Assembly: GCA_036346225.1 (NCBI GenBank)
Contig: JARFIW010001750.1
Location: 1,178,001 to 1,242,000, forward strand
Source: Platerodrilus igneus
Taxonomy: Eukaryota > Arthropoda > Insecta > Coleoptera > Lycidae
Length of the DNA stretch: 64,000 nucleotides
Direction: 5' to 3'
Shown here: one piece after another, positions 1 to 12,420 of the stretch
How the letters are laid out: each line of letters begins with the position of its first letter
Position numbering within the stretch: the stretch's first letter is position 1
The notes under the pieces: model-generated
The model's database searches: none
Seen by the model: only the letters and a program-made list of their open reading frames with translations
What the model was told of the DNA's origin: nothing
Program-made: the position numbers and the translations under genes

Positions 1-929
1 TTGTTTTCTGTCAGGGTGTCGTTCTCGCTTGTGTATGTAGTGCCCTCCTTTCTTACTTTCCTTTAGGGGACAACAACTAATATCGCTCAGAACCATGAAA
101 AAAGACCACCTAAAGACCGAACCCCATAGAAAACCCTGAAATGAGCTCGTCGCCGAGGACTGAACCACAAGTGTTATACTTTAAAATCAGTATATATAAA
201 TTTGCATTAATTAAAATATTGTGAACAAAATGGAAAACAACTTTTACTGCTTCCTCGCCAAAGGCGATAAAAGCACGCACAACAATCTAGGATGAATTTG
301 AAGCCTGCTCGTGCGTTTTACTTAAAAATAAATTATCAAATTTGGAAAAAGTATTGAATGCCGTAAATAAACTTGATCAAACTTCAGTTGCACATCACTT
401 CATCGGATATTAAAGAAAATTAGATAATAGACAAAAAAGTAATTTCAATAGAAAAACCTGAAACAGTGTTGAGGCCATGAAAATATTTAACGACAGTTAA
501 AAACATAGAACTGAAGGTAAAGGAATTTATTATACGTATGAAACTTGAATAAATACTGAACACGTAAACAAGAAGGCTTGACACGACACCACACCAAAAC
601 ACGAAGATAGGCATACATTAATCTCAGGTTTATAGACTAGTATAAGAGATCCTTCTGACAAGCGCAAAACTAATTGCTAAGCATATGGGTAGTGATATTG
701 AATTTGTCGATAGCGTAAATTAAATCCTAAAATCTAAAAACAGGTAGCGAATTAAAAGTACACATAACTTAGACCTTGAACTTATATTTGTTTTTTTAGA
801 TAGTTATTCGTTTATTTATTTATTTAATGAAAGTGAAATATGCAGAGCAAGCCTTAATTATATATTTCAGTTAATTAATGAATCTGATATACTAAAATCA
901 TGTAATACAAAACACTATAAATCATCTTA
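1..929. other. AT-rich region, no gene seen
   Basis: Only short random open frames occur. No repeat shared with other parts of the window was recognised. Confidence 0.5.
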
Positions 930-1783
930 ATCTGCATATTAAATTCATGTTGTGTGTGTAAGTGTCCGTCGTGAATGGACCTGCACCTTGAAGAAGTTCT
1001 AGATTACTAGAACGGGCGGAACGGAACGGCTTGAGAGTTCTAATGATCCAAAGAGCCGAACCGATTATAGAGTCTTTAGTGAAGAACCAGACTAAGACAG
1101 GTCCTCGAAAGAAGGTAGCAGCTCTTTCGATACTTAGAATGACAGAGACCATACGGGTCCGTATGGCATTCTAAGACACATTACTGCGATGTGGAAGACA
1201 ACGGGAAACCACCTCATTACCTCCTAAGTACACATTACATGTGATTTTCCAATGCTCCACCCGAAGGTACTACATTGGCCAGGAAGCGAGTTTTTTTTAC
1301 CTAGAAAATTTTGAATTTTGCCGAATCCTTGCTGTTCCAAGCAAGGTAGGGATCTTTAACGTGCGTGACAACTCTCACACACGGGACCTCCATTTTACCT
1401 CTCATCCGAACGAGGGTGTATTTTTGCGGAAAATGCTCGCCTAACATTTTTCAAGCGGACCGTGTCGGGATTCGAACCCTGGATCTTGGGCGTAGTAGTC
1501 ACACACATACCACTACGCCACGGAGCCGCCTCTCCTAAGTACACAGCATACTTAAATTGTTATTTAAGATAATGGCATCCATTGGGGTAAAAATTCCGCA
1601 GTTAAAATAGTCCTCCATACGAATCTCCAGGAGAGGTCTACTTCGGAAGATGTGATTGGGAAGTTTAGAAAAACAGTCGGGAGCATTCTGAAAAACGGAT
1701 CGTGGAATGTAAGAAGTATGAAGCAAGTAGGTAAGGTAGAGTACTTGAAAATTGAAATGGATAGGTTAGCATTAGACATAATA
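930..1783 (+). mobile_element. LINE family A, 5' part (copy A1, first half)
   Basis: This matches the 5' region of the longer copy at 17455: the same run around cttgaagaagttctagatta, the same gatgtggaagacaa segment, then the start of the endonuclease frame. Homology stops abruptly at attagacataata (1771-1783). The missing continuation resumes at 4808, so A1 and the copy at 4808 look like two halves of one insertion. A tRNA-derived SINE is nested at 1235-1531. The coding part is broken by stops and frameshifts. Confidence 0.8.
1235..1531 (-). mobile_element. tRNA-derived SINE, copy 1
   Basis: On the minus strand the head has RNA polymerase III promoter boxes: box A TGGCGTAGTGG (1520-1510) and box B GGTTCGAATCC (1478-1468). 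A body of about 220 bp with no tRNA similarity follows. The insertion is flanked by a perfect 14 bp target duplication, ctcctaagtacaca, at 1221-1234 and 1532-1545. It sits inside LINE A, so it is younger than that LINE. Two further copies lie at 20629 and 22374. Confidence 0.88.
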
Positions 1784-4159
1784 TAACACTTTAGTATTAG
1801 GTGTAACATATAAATTTTCTGTAAATTTGTTCATTGACTTTAGCGCGATGCATCTGTTATTTTAATTGTTATCTAACAACATTTATATAATTCATTCAGT
1901 CATTATTACATATTTAATAACCAATAAACTCCCAAAGCACACTTTAATTCAAATTACACTTAAAATCTACTACATACTACATATTCCTTACTGATAACAC
2001 TTAAATATACAACTTGTTAACGTGTTCCTACACCTTAAAGTATCTAAGATTTCAAATTGTTCCGACGATTGGCGATCGCTGGTCACTTTTCGTTTCTTAG
2101 TTGAACTGGAAGATTGCTCCGTGTTGAAAACATTCAACATGTGCAGGAAAATCAAGTTTTCCTGGCGAAGACGACGTAATAGACGGTCAGACTGTTAAAA
2201 GTTGTCCATGACAACTAATGTAGTGTACAAATCCCTTTGCGAACGTGCAACTTTGATACCGTGCAACTTTGGAACCATGAAATTTTGAATTTTAAAACTT
2301 TGAAGCTTTGGAATGTTAAAACTTCTATAACTCTGGAAATGTGGATGGTCTTGTAATAATTTTGAAGTAATTTCACTTAAATTTATGGAAACTCGTTTAG
2401 AAGGCAAATCAATAAACTACTGTGATCCACACGTGGCCGACGTCGCTATGTAACCAGCGTGTTCTACTGATGCACAGGTCGTTGAAGGTTACAGGTCATT
2501 GCCGCTGTCGGTAAGAAAGTATTAGTTCTAAAATAATGCTGACGTTACAAAGTCCATTGCGTAAATTTTGCATGCAATGATATGCTTTTGAAACTTGTTT
2601 TACATTACGTGCTGTATGCAATTTATTATGACTTGTGCAAATGTTTTGTCAATTAATTTTCAAAAGATCCTTTTGTAAAGTATAAAGTATAATGAGTACT
2701 ATAACCTATTTCTAATTAATAGTGTGTTCAATTTAAAATATCATATCTCACCGATTGTACAGGTGTAGATATACTTCGTCAGTTATCTTGTTTATGACGA
2801 ATTGAAATACTAATATGTTAAGTTATAACACCTGAATGCTATATGATGAAAAGTGGAACTTAAAGTAATCTGTCAATTATTGCTTTTTACCAAAAGTTAA
2901 ATAAGAAATATTTAAACATTGTGAGGTCGCGTAGCGCTACAATGACTACTTTATAAAAATATATAATGTCCATAATTAAATATCTGACTTAGAAATCACT
3001 TTCATAAGAATTGAACTTTATTTATAACTGTTATTTACTATGATGTTATTTACTTTTCTTAAAAGAGAATACAGAATTATTTTATTGGACTTCAGTTCAT
3101 TTTTCAGTAATATTAAATTTCCCAAATTTTTTACGCTGTTTACAAAGTAAACTTATCCGAAAGAGTATCATGATAGTAGAGACAATTGAACTTAATTCGA
3201 AGATTCTATATTCATACTGATCCGTAATATGTATAGGATGTCTATGTTGGTAGAAACTATGTTTCAGAGTCAACCCACTCATCGTTAGATCCTTGAAGAA
3301 GACGAACAGATGTAAGTATGATATATGTGACAATCAAACTTTGTATTTAAAGTGGTTTATGATAATATAGGTTTCCAAATTTTCCTTGAAGCAAATTCAT
3401 TTAGTCAGTTGCTTTATAAAAAATTTAGATAGCGTCTTTTATTCTGTTTCTTTCAACTCAAATATACCCACTGACCCAATCTCATGCGACCGTGGGCCAA
3501 AAAACCCAGTTAGCTAAATGTCTTAAGAGTGTTCTTTTTTTTGGATTTCCATCCAAACCTTACCCTGGGCTTGATACAAGTACATAAGAATTCTCGATAG
3601 GTAATGTTAATCTACCACAATTCATTGTGGAATAGATTGATAAAAAAAATATAGATAATATAGGCAAATACGTGGCGTGCTTAGTGCTGTGTGGGTTGCC
3701 GAAATTTAGGCGAGAAACTCACTGTTAACGTTATTGAGTTCTAGCGCAGTCATAGTTAGACAATCATGCGCATTGAAATAAAACGTAGGAGATCATTCTT
3801 GTCGTTGGCATGTAATGACTAGACACGTTTTTTAAAAAAAGGTGGTGTGAGTTTTTAGGCCATCATGAGTTGAAGAAAGCTCCACTCGTGGCAATTGCAC
3901 TTAGCTTGGCGTTAGGGCCATAGCACCGAGCTATGTTAGAACGCAGTACTAATTAAGATTAAGTATTTATAAAACGGTCTGTTATTTAAAGTATGGCGTT
4001 TTAATTATTACTAAAGGTATTTTTAATTTTTAGCAAGCAGCTTTAGATTATAGAGTTTATGGATTAGAAAATAACACAAATCTCATTTCAATACCAATCA
4101 TTGTATATCAAGATGTAATTCTTAGTTTTTGTAAAAAGTTTTCGTGGATCGTAGGAAAG
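1784..4159. other. AT-rich segment separating the two LINE halves
   Basis: No coding region or repeat was recognised. Near 2240-2350 there is a weak degenerate repetition of aactttg-type words. The segment continues past the exon-like frame at 4160 to 4807. No convincing terminal inverted repeat was found at its ends. Confidence 0.5.
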
Positions 4160-4233
4160 ATGGCGGACTCAAGATGCTCTGTTAGACAGGTGTTCTGTAT
4201 TTTATTGTTATTACTTAATGCCGTAAAGCTCTG
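4160..4233 (+). CDS. Candidate signal-peptide exon (possible UGT exon 1)
   Basis: An ATG in good context (aaagATGg) opens a 24-codon frame beginning MADSRCSVRQ and continuing into a hydrophobic core (VFCILLLLLNAV). A consensus donor, ctctg|gtgagt, follows with 2 nt of the next codon. This looks like a secretory signal peptide encoded by a short first exon. The nearest same-strand gene with a lumenal N-terminus is the UGT whose last exons begin at 16037. Linking the two is inference: no middle exons were found between them. It lies inside the segment that splits LINE A. Confidence 0.35.
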
Positions 4234-4807
4234 GTGAGTACAATTCCTTTTTTTATGATCCAGAGGAATTAACGCGTATGTGACGAACGTCTTGTTTGGG
4301 AAACTGAGTTAGATAAACTGAAAGTATTTAGTTAGGAAATACAAAATTAAGGATTTTAGATTTACAAGTTTAAACGGTATCTTATTAAAACAATTCATAT
4401 TTTTATTTGGTGTAGATTAGATGATTTGACAAATTTCTTATGTAGCCGTATTCTTATGTTAAATATTCGTTAAAACAACACTATAAAACAACATATGTAA
4501 TGATAGGAATCTAGTTTTCCATGTTTATTTAAAACAGATGAACTTATGTTACTAAGTAAGTTTTCTATTGAGATAATTCATGATATAGAGAAAATTTAGT
4601 AAAAACCTCAGAAAGACTAAAGTATAAAATAAAGGCAATTTTTATGAGCTATTTCAAAGATCTCTGATTACAGCATATAAATAGTGTAATGACCTCGTGC
4701 TTAGACAGAGAGCATTCTATTTTTCTTTCGCAACACCGCTTGGCCCTACGACATCCTAAATAATGGCCATCCTCAGAAAATAAATTTAGCGAACAAAATT
4801 TAATAAC
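4234..4807. other. Intron-like AT-rich sequence
   Basis: It follows the candidate donor at 4234. No open frame, repeat or RNA gene was recognised. It ends where LINE homology resumes. Confidence 0.4.
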
Positions 4808-5953
4808 AGTAAGAATCAGCGAAGTTCGGTAGCCAGAGGCGGGTGATTTTTGAAGCGAAGACTTTGGGGTAATTCACAGAGGATTGGAGGAAGAAAATTC
4901 GGGTGTAGGGATAGTTATGAGAAAAAAGGTAAAACACTGTGTAGAAAAATACCTACAAAAGAACGAATGAGTACTCTTGGTTAGATTAGAATCTGAACCG
5001 GTAAATACAAAAATACTACAAGTATACATGCCCATTTCTAGCTACAGCGCAGAAAAGATAGAAGCGATCTACAAAGATATCAAAGACATACTAGATACGT
5101 AAAAAGACAAGAAAATTTAATAATTACGCAAAATTTTAAAGCAATGATAGGTGGGGTAGGGAAGAGCGGCAGTAGGTTTATTTGGTTTAGGCACGTGAAA
5201 CGATAGGGGAAATAGGTTGGTAGAATTTTGCGACAAAAACAATTAAACCATCACAAACACATTATTTCAACATCATGCTAGAAGACGATACACATGGAAG
5301 ATGCAAGAAGATATAGGAAGATATCAAATAGATTACATTCTTGTTAGACAACGGTTTAGGAATCGAGTAAAAGACTGTAGAAGTTACCCAGAAGCAGAAA
5401 TAGACACTGAGCACAACATTGTAATTGGTCGCTCTTAAATTAAAAAATTTGAGAAAAAGAAATGGAAAAAGACACTTTGACTTTGAGAAACTAAAAGATA
5501 AAGATATCCACGAAAGTTTGAAACAAAGTCAATTGAATTGCTGGAAGATATTGAGAAAATTTCTGATACTAGGGAAGTCGAAACACAATGGAATAACATT
5601 AAATTCAGCTTAGACATAGCGGCCAGAGATATTCTAGGGTATACACAAATTAAAAATAAGAAACCATGAATAACAAAGCATATCTTGAATTTAATAAAAG
5701 AAAGACGAAAATACAAAACAGACCGAACGAAGCTGGAAAACAAAGATACAACGCCATAAAATGGGAAATTATTCGCAAATGCAGGAAAGCTAAAGAACAA
5801 TGGATTGATGAAAAGTACGAATAGGTACACACTAAAATGGAAATAAGATAGATGAAGCATACAGTCTAATCGGAATGAATTTTAGAGATACATCCGTATA
5901 GCAAAAATATAAGGGGCACGAAAGAAGACATCATTATAGAAAATGTAGAGAAA

Positions 5954-6280
5954 GTGGTTAGATGGCAAGAATATACACAGAATTTATATGCAGGAGAGGA
6001 ACTAACAGCACTAGAACAGGATTCAGACATTGAAAATGATGACTTGGGATATCCTATACTTAGAGATAAGTTTGAATTAGCATTAAAAATCTTGAAAAAT
6101 GGTAAGGCACCGGGTATAAATAAGGTGCAAGCAGAGACTCTAAAAACCGCTGAACAAGCAGTAACAGAACGTCTCTTACAACTTGTAAGCTATATATATG
6201 AGACAGGCGAGATACCCAAAGATTTCAAACGAAACAATATAGTCACTATATCAAAAAAAGAGACGCGCGGGTTAATATGA
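5954..6280 (+). pseudogene. LINE A reverse transcriptase fragment, N-terminal part
   Basis: A 108-residue open piece corresponds to the region before and within the first RT motifs. It contains FELALKILKNGKAPG (normally KxGKAPGxD; here the D is N) and the following ETLKTAEQAVTERL. The frame is lost at 6280 in a run of adenines, and the RT continues in other frames towards 6790 (FVDDIAVS, the catalytic FxDD motif). The equivalent regions are at 19190 and 59585. It is a remnant, not a functional gene. Confidence 0.8.
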
Positions 6281-7262
6281 AAGTTTTCGAACAATAAGTT
6301 TGACATCACACGTGTCCAAAATATTAACTAAAATTGTACAAAGACGGATGGAAAACGGGTTGAGGCAGTACTAGAATTAATTTGGGTTTAGGTGAAACAG
6401 AGGAACACGGGAGGCTATTTTACCTTCGACGGTGAAGATGATAGAAAAGAGGAAAGCGTGTATATAGGGTTTGTAGATCTGGAAAAAGCATTCGACAATG
6501 TAAAATGTTCGAAATACTCAAAACGATTGGAATGAGTTTTAGGGATAGACCGATACTACATAGCTTATACAAAGAACAAACAGTTGTAATAGAATTAGAG
6601 CAGGAACGTAAGAAGTAGAAATTAGGAAAGAAGTGAGACACTGATGTGCCCTATCTCTGTTAATTTTAGCTTGTACATCGAAGAGACAATGAATACTGTG
6701 AAACGCAGGAAAATATTTGGAATTATTATGCAAGGGGAAAAGATTGATATGCGTAGATTTGTAGATGATATAGCGGTATCAACACCTAGCAAGAATAGCT
6801 CTTAATGAAATGGAAAAGTTCTAACAGAGAGGATATGGTATGAAAATTAACAAAAATAAACTAAAGTACTAGTATGCAAAGTATGAGAAGAGCGTAAAAG
6901 ATTTAAAACAAGGTCATGCTAGATTTAACAAGAAAAAGCAATTGCTGTGTTCCAAGACAACAAAAAGGAAAGATTGCTTATAACATATGTGTGCAGCTCA
7001 ACACTGTATGGCTGTTAAGCCTTTGAAATGTGATGCTACAAACGTATGGTGAAGATATCATGGACAGATAAAGTCAAGAACAAAGAGGTACTAGAAATGG
7101 TAGAGGATAAAAGAAATATGTGAAAAACGGTAAAAAAATAAGAGAGATAGGAAGATAGGATGATAGACATGAGGGAATAGTGCGGAATATAATAGAAGCA
7201 AAGGTAGGAAAAAAGAGAGGTGGAGGTAGCCCTAGGTAAGACTATTGTACACAGATAATCAA

Positions 7263-8270
7263 AGATGTACGCTATGGGAACTTCAAGAAAATGTGTAGGC
7301 TCGCTTAGAATGGAAATCAATGGAGATACGGGACTAACCAGTTCCAAGACAGAAAACCTTATGACGAAAAAAAATTGTTCTTAATCCTGGTGGTTATTAT
7401 GAGCAACTAAGAGTGTTGGTTTTTGCAATATTCGCAACTAATGTTAATTGTGTGAAAGAATTTACTGGAAATCTATTCATTCGGCAAATGTCTGTGTTGG
7501 GGGATCTTAGTAGCCGCAGGCTGCATAACCCACTTCACATACCACTGATTATCGGTGAAATAGGGCATCTGTTTAGAAAACATTACAAGGGGAACTGAGC
7601 TGTATCTAGGATGTAGGAATGTCAGGGAACTATGTAGGCTAGTTTAGAATAGAAATCAATGGAGGTACGCGTCCAACCTGTTCCAAGACGGAAAACCTAA
7701 TGACGAAAAACTAATTGCACATAAACCCGACAAGTACTAAAATCAAATACAGGTGTTGGTTTTACAATATTTTCAACTAATCCTGATTGTGCGAAAGAAT
7801 TTATTGGAAAACTATTAATTCAGCAAATACTTAAGAGTTGGGGGATCAGTCTGCTTATGCCCCTTCACATACCATGTGAAATAGGGTATTTATTTACAAA
7901 ACAATAGAAAAGGAACCGAGCCGTATCCAGGCAGTGTAAACCTCAGGGAACTGTACAGGCTAGCTCAGAATAGAAATCAGTGGAGGTGCACGTCCAACCA
8001 GTTCTAAGACGGAAAACCTATTGACGAAAAAATAATTGCACTTAAACCTGATAATTATTAAAAACAACTACAGGGGTTGGTTTTATAATATTTTCAACTA
8101 ATCTTGATTGTACAAAAGGATTTATTGGGAAACTATTAATTCGGTATATGTTCAAGTGTTGAGTGATCTAGATAGCCACAAGCTGATTAACCCTCTTCAA
8201 ATACCGCTGAATATCGGTGAAATAGGGTATATATTTACAAAACAATGGTAGGGGAACCGATCTGTATCTA
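7263..8270 (+). repeat. Threefold tandem repeat of the LINE 3' module (about 320-345 bp units)
   Basis: Three successive copies of the last RT codons plus 3' UTR occur. The landmark ccagttccaagacggaaaac begins near 7337, 7676 and 7997, and each is followed by the caggtgttggtttt and cttcacatacc landmarks. The other long LINE A copy, at 20340-20990, has one unit before segment B. The units differ at many positions, so the amplification is not recent. Confidence 0.85.
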
Positions 8271-8748
8271 ACGAGAAAGAGCAGCGGCTACTTTCTAAGA
8301 TAACAAACAATAACAGGGACGAAAGTGTTTGAAGCATATGTGTGGAGCACAGCACTATACATCTATGAAATAGGGACAGTAGGAGAAGCAAACTGGAAAA
8401 GGAAGAAGCCTTTTGGAATGTTATGCTTTAGATGTATGATGATGATGATAGCATGAACAGATATAGTTAATAACAAAGAGGTTATAGAAATAGTAGGGAA
8501 ATAAAGATATCAATGGAAAACAAAAAAGGTAAGGGAAATAAAAGGACAGGATACGTTCAAACGCATTTTTGAGGAATAGTGCGGGCTATATTACAAGCAG
8601 GTACAGGAAAAAAAAGAGGCAGATGTAAACTTAGATCAGACTATTGCACGTAGATAGTGAAAGATGTAGGCTGTGGAAATTTCAGGGGAATGTGTAGGTT
8701 AGCTCAGAATATGAAACAATGGTAGTATGCGTTTAACTGAAGACTTGA
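8270..8748 (+). repeat. LINE tail segment B, copy 1
   Basis: After tgtatctaac the sequence jumps back to an RT C-terminal region similar to, but diverged from, LINE A (gcatatgtgtggagcacagc, then gatgatagcatgaacag). It ends in a gat/atg repeat. The same A/B junction is present at 20990 and, reversed, near 55352. Confidence 0.8.
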
Positions 8749-8749
8749 T

Positions 8750-11260
8750 AATGATGATGATATGTGTAAGTGTAATGTGCGTGCGCGTGTATTTATGTAT
8801 GCCAGTGCGCGTGTATACGTACGTATTATATGATGTGTTGCAACGTTAAAGCGCATGGGTCAGACAGAAACAGAAAGGAAAGCGAAATAAGGGTCAGCAC
8901 TATTCACAGTCATGTATAAAAGATAAAGGAAATTTAGAAAGGCCAGGCTAACTACAAATGCGGAGAGTGGGATGGTTGACGTAGACATGGATTTTTTTAA
9001 ATACAATAAACCAAAATGTAAAAAAATTGCTATTAAAAAAAATTATACTTTACTGACAATTCTTAATAATTGATCAACATAGCGCGCATTTCGCACTGTA
9101 ACAGGTGAAATTTATCGATAATGAACAAAAACAGGGGAATGCTTATTATTACTTCTAAATAAACATTTTAAATTAAACATAGTACATTTAGAGCAATTTT
9201 CAAGAAGCAGATTGAAATAACAAGAACACTAGTGAAGCTAGTTTCGAAGCAGATTTTTGCAAAAGACATTTGGGGTCTCCGTAAAAAAACAATTTGGCCT
9301 ACGTAGAAGAGTGAAAAAAGAACCCTACTTAATAAACATGTAAGAAACTTGCCAATGCACAGGAAATATAAGCTTATCCAAGAAAGCGTGCATTGCCATT
9401 AAATTAACTACATCAGGAAAGCAGACTGTTACGTTGAATTACACCCTGCCGAACGGTTTTTGTTTATTTTAAGGTTCCTTATAAATACGCCCGGACTTTC
9501 TTTTCAATATTCCGTAACTACCTGTCATAAGAAACGCCGCTGACTGTACCTGCAAATTAAACTTATCAATCTATTCCTTTAAAGCGCATTCTGAAACGCT
9601 GGAAATTAATGCTTATTAAACGTCCTGTATGTTTTAATTTATACAACAATTATTTTGTGAATATAAACATTGCCATTGTAATAGATCAACAGTTTATTTT
9701 TCGAAAACGTGGCTCTCAGAAATATTATTATAGCAAATATATTTAATTATCTACAATTGGCGATTTCGAAAGCATGCATTTGTTTTATTTTTAAACAGGA
9801 ATACAAATTTGAATAACATAAGATTAATTCAAAAATACTTAATAAGAGCAATTGTAATCAAATTTGCTGGTTTGAAAGTGTTTTAACAACACATGTTAAT
9901 AAAATATTGTGATTACTTATCTTTTCGTGGCTCGGAATTTCATTCATTTTCAATACTGCTCTCGTCGGTGCAATACACACTCTTTACAGGGTTAACACCG
10001 TTTTTGTATTCAGGAGCAATGCACCCATTTTTTGGTTTCACGAACAAAGAAATATTGCTGGATGCATTGGTAAGTTCTGGAGCATTGATATATACTAGGG
10101 AGTTTTTCTTTTTAGCTTTTAGGTATAGTCTGATTTGTCTTTAGTCACAGGCCCTTGGGATCTTCACCGGAACCACTAAAAAGCTGGTTACTGTCGTCCG
10201 AAATGATTTTGCCAAAGGAATTGTCGTTGTGTCTGACACGATAAATGTAACTTAATGGCAACGTGTAATTCTGAAAGAAAATTGCGATGAAGATTTTACC
10301 TGCAAGAAGCAAATCCTATTGCAGACGTTGTTCTATCCGTTTTAATGTCTTAATCTACTGCTGTTGGAAAAGAAACAAATCCTAACGCGGCTGAAAGTTT
10401 CCTTCAGGTTTTTCTTTCTTGTTGTTGATTGTACTAATTAAGTTTAACCGCTACCGGTTATGAGTTTATTTTATTTGTTTTTTATACGACCTGTTTCAGA
10501 CACACTACTTTTACGCATGCTGACGGTCGGAGTGCATTCTGATGGTTATCTGCTAGTGATCATGAAAATTCAAGAAAGTAATTTATTTTACAATTACTCA
10601 TAAACGGTTCTAATTCCCTTTTCTTATTGTGCGTAATACTGAAAAGAAATCCTTTGGGATAATTTGTCCTACATAAATTAATGTTTTCGTCGCGGGCTGA
10701 TTTTGAATTTCGTTATTTTATTTGTTTATACCACCTATTTCTCTTGAAGAAATTATACCTTGTAAATAACATTTACACCTGGAATGCCGCCTGCTTTTCC
10801 TTAAATAAGAAAATTTGGTACACCCTGATTCAACTCAGTCTCCGCTTTTGCACTAGCCCGGTGTATCTAGATTTCTTTACTTTTTTTTTTAATATACGTT
10901 TTCCCACTTTTCAACGTAACAAGACATACATCTTAGGATGAGAAGTAGAATCAAGGTGAGCCCAGTGTTGGAAACGATATCATAATCGATTACGATATTA
11001 AGATACCACATGTCCAAGAACACGTCTACATTCTTTGTAATGCATAAATAAATTAAAAAAACCGGCAAACGCGACTACAATTGCTTTTGTTAATTACACC
11101 TGTAGAAAATTTATGCTATTCAAACTTATACTACTACTCATAAATAAAGCAAACCTATTCTTTCAGAAAGCACGGATTGTAGGTAACCGAGTACATTTGT
11201 GGCTCTATATCAAACAATAAAGATAAACTGAGGAATTTTGGTTTAAACTAAATGCAGTAA
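8750..11260. other. AT-rich region, no gene identified
   Basis: It starts with a short TG/CG-rich stretch (8757-8830). An open frame at 9893-10144 has an acceptor-like cttttacag and a donor-like ttg|gtaagt inside it. It resembles no family I know, so I do not call it a gene. Confidence 0.4.
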
Positions 11261-11263
11261 TAA

Positions 11264-11545
11264 CATGTGTGCGTGCGTGTGTGCGTACGTGCGTGCAGGC
11301 GTGGTGGGTGCGTGCGTGCGTGTGGTGTGTGTGCATGTATGTGTGTGCTTCTGTCTGTAATAATGTTCTTGGGACTGCTTTTGTCTCCCGATTCCTAACC
11401 GTTGGCAGCCGGAAGTCATAAACCAAAAGTTCGCATTCCTGTACGTGTCCTAACCGTCGGCAACCAAAAACCAGGAAAGTCACGTACAGTCCCTGGTGTG
11501 CGTGTGCGTGTGTGAGCGTGTGCGTGAATAGTGTTTGTATGTGTG
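11264..11545 (+). repeat. Two GT/GC-rich simple repeats around a short unique core
   Basis: Runs of gtgcgtgc-type dinucleotides occupy about 11264-11348 and 11493-11545. The 145 bp between them contain an imperfect direct repeat (cctaaccgttggcagcc and cctaaccgtcggcaacc). The long minus-strand frame across this region is a by-product of the repeat. Confidence 0.75.
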
Positions 11546-12420
11546 TATATTGTCGTGCCGTCATGTTAAAATGATGTTGTCAAAGCATTTCCCCAAAAAT
11601 AAATTATAGTTGCATTACAACATTAGGAAAATAAACATTATGTTACTAAAGCTAATGTTCGTTTTTTTAAAGCAATTACGAATATGATTTGTATTTTCTT
11701 CTGTTTATTTTTGTTATTTATACTTTTTTGGGTTAGATGGTTAGTATTGAATCCTTATCCTACTAATGTTAGTATCCTAAAGCTAATAAGTGTTGGGGAG
11801 ACTTGTGCTCGAGGTACGTTTACAGCAGTTTTGCCGTTGACACTATTTTCATTTTATTTTTGACTGGTATCACTCCGGGTCGTCAGAATTCACGAGCCTT
11901 CTAGTAGATTTTGAGGAGTCACGTAGTTCCTGGTATGTCCTAGGGAATATACCGTTTGTTGTCGGTGTTCCCATATGTATTGGGTGGACTATGCTTTTGT
12001 ATTTCACATTCGATGCGATGTTTAGGGTGCTCTGTGTCTGTGGTATTTGTGGTGTGCGGGGTGTGTGAAGTGTTGGTGTGTGTTTTGCCAGAGTGTGCTT
12101 GTGTACCTTTGGTGTAGTATAGTGGTAGCTTGGTAAGTGATTCTGTTAAGGTAAGGAAATATGTTTTCATCCAGAGCATGTCCGAGAGGGGTAGGCGCCG
12201 TAGTGTTGCCCTATCCATTCCTTGATCCTGTTGCAGTTCGGTGCATATTAGGTTTCAGCGACCAAAAATACATAAAAAACACCCCATGAGATATCAGAAA
12301 ACAAAAATCGTATTAGTGTGTGTAATTATTTTTTGTGACTATCATGAATGATCTTTGTAGTGACGTTTCAGTAGATTAAGATTCTCTGTAAATATTTCTG
12401 AATAATTAGACTTGAATTAG
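11546..12420. other. Region without recognised genes
   Basis: It is AT-rich at first, then moderately GT-rich from 12000 to 12120. No repeat family or coding frame was supported. Confidence 0.4.

Larger units (their letters stand above)
4808..8748 (+). mobile_element. LINE family A, 3' part with composite tail (copy A2)
   Basis: Homology begins at gtaagaatcagcgaagttcgg, exactly where copy A1 stops. It runs through the rest of the endonuclease, the reverse transcriptase (5954-7260), a threefold repeated 3' module (7263-8270) and a second RT-tail segment B (8270-8748). It ends in a short gat/atg repeat (gataatgatgatgat), a typical microsatellite-like LINE terminus. The frame is broken many times and the copy is dead. 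The clade is probably RTE-like, judged from the endonuclease wording ISEVRWPEAG and the RT tail; this is inference. Confidence 0.85.

Noticed and set aside
922..1152. Minus-strand frame similar to one at 17403-17669
   Set aside because: Both lie opposite the 5' UTR-like part of LINE A; the similarity reflects the repeat, not a conserved gene.
1461..1530. Possible true tRNA gene on the minus strand
   Set aside because: Boxes A and B are good, but the same head and 220 bp body recur at 20629 and 22374 with target duplications, so it is a SINE.
5435..5860. 141-codon minus-strand hydrophobic frame
   Set aside because: It is antisense to the LINE endonuclease/RT linker; A-rich sense codons produce F/L/S-rich antisense frames.
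9893..10144. Possible middle exon of the UGT
   Set aside because: It has splice-like signals, but the residues (SGAMHPFFGFTNKEILL) do not fit any UGT segment I can place.
11205..11564. 119-codon minus-strand frame rich in HTH/ART words
   Set aside because: It is the translation of GT/GC dinucleotide repeats and does not look like a protein.
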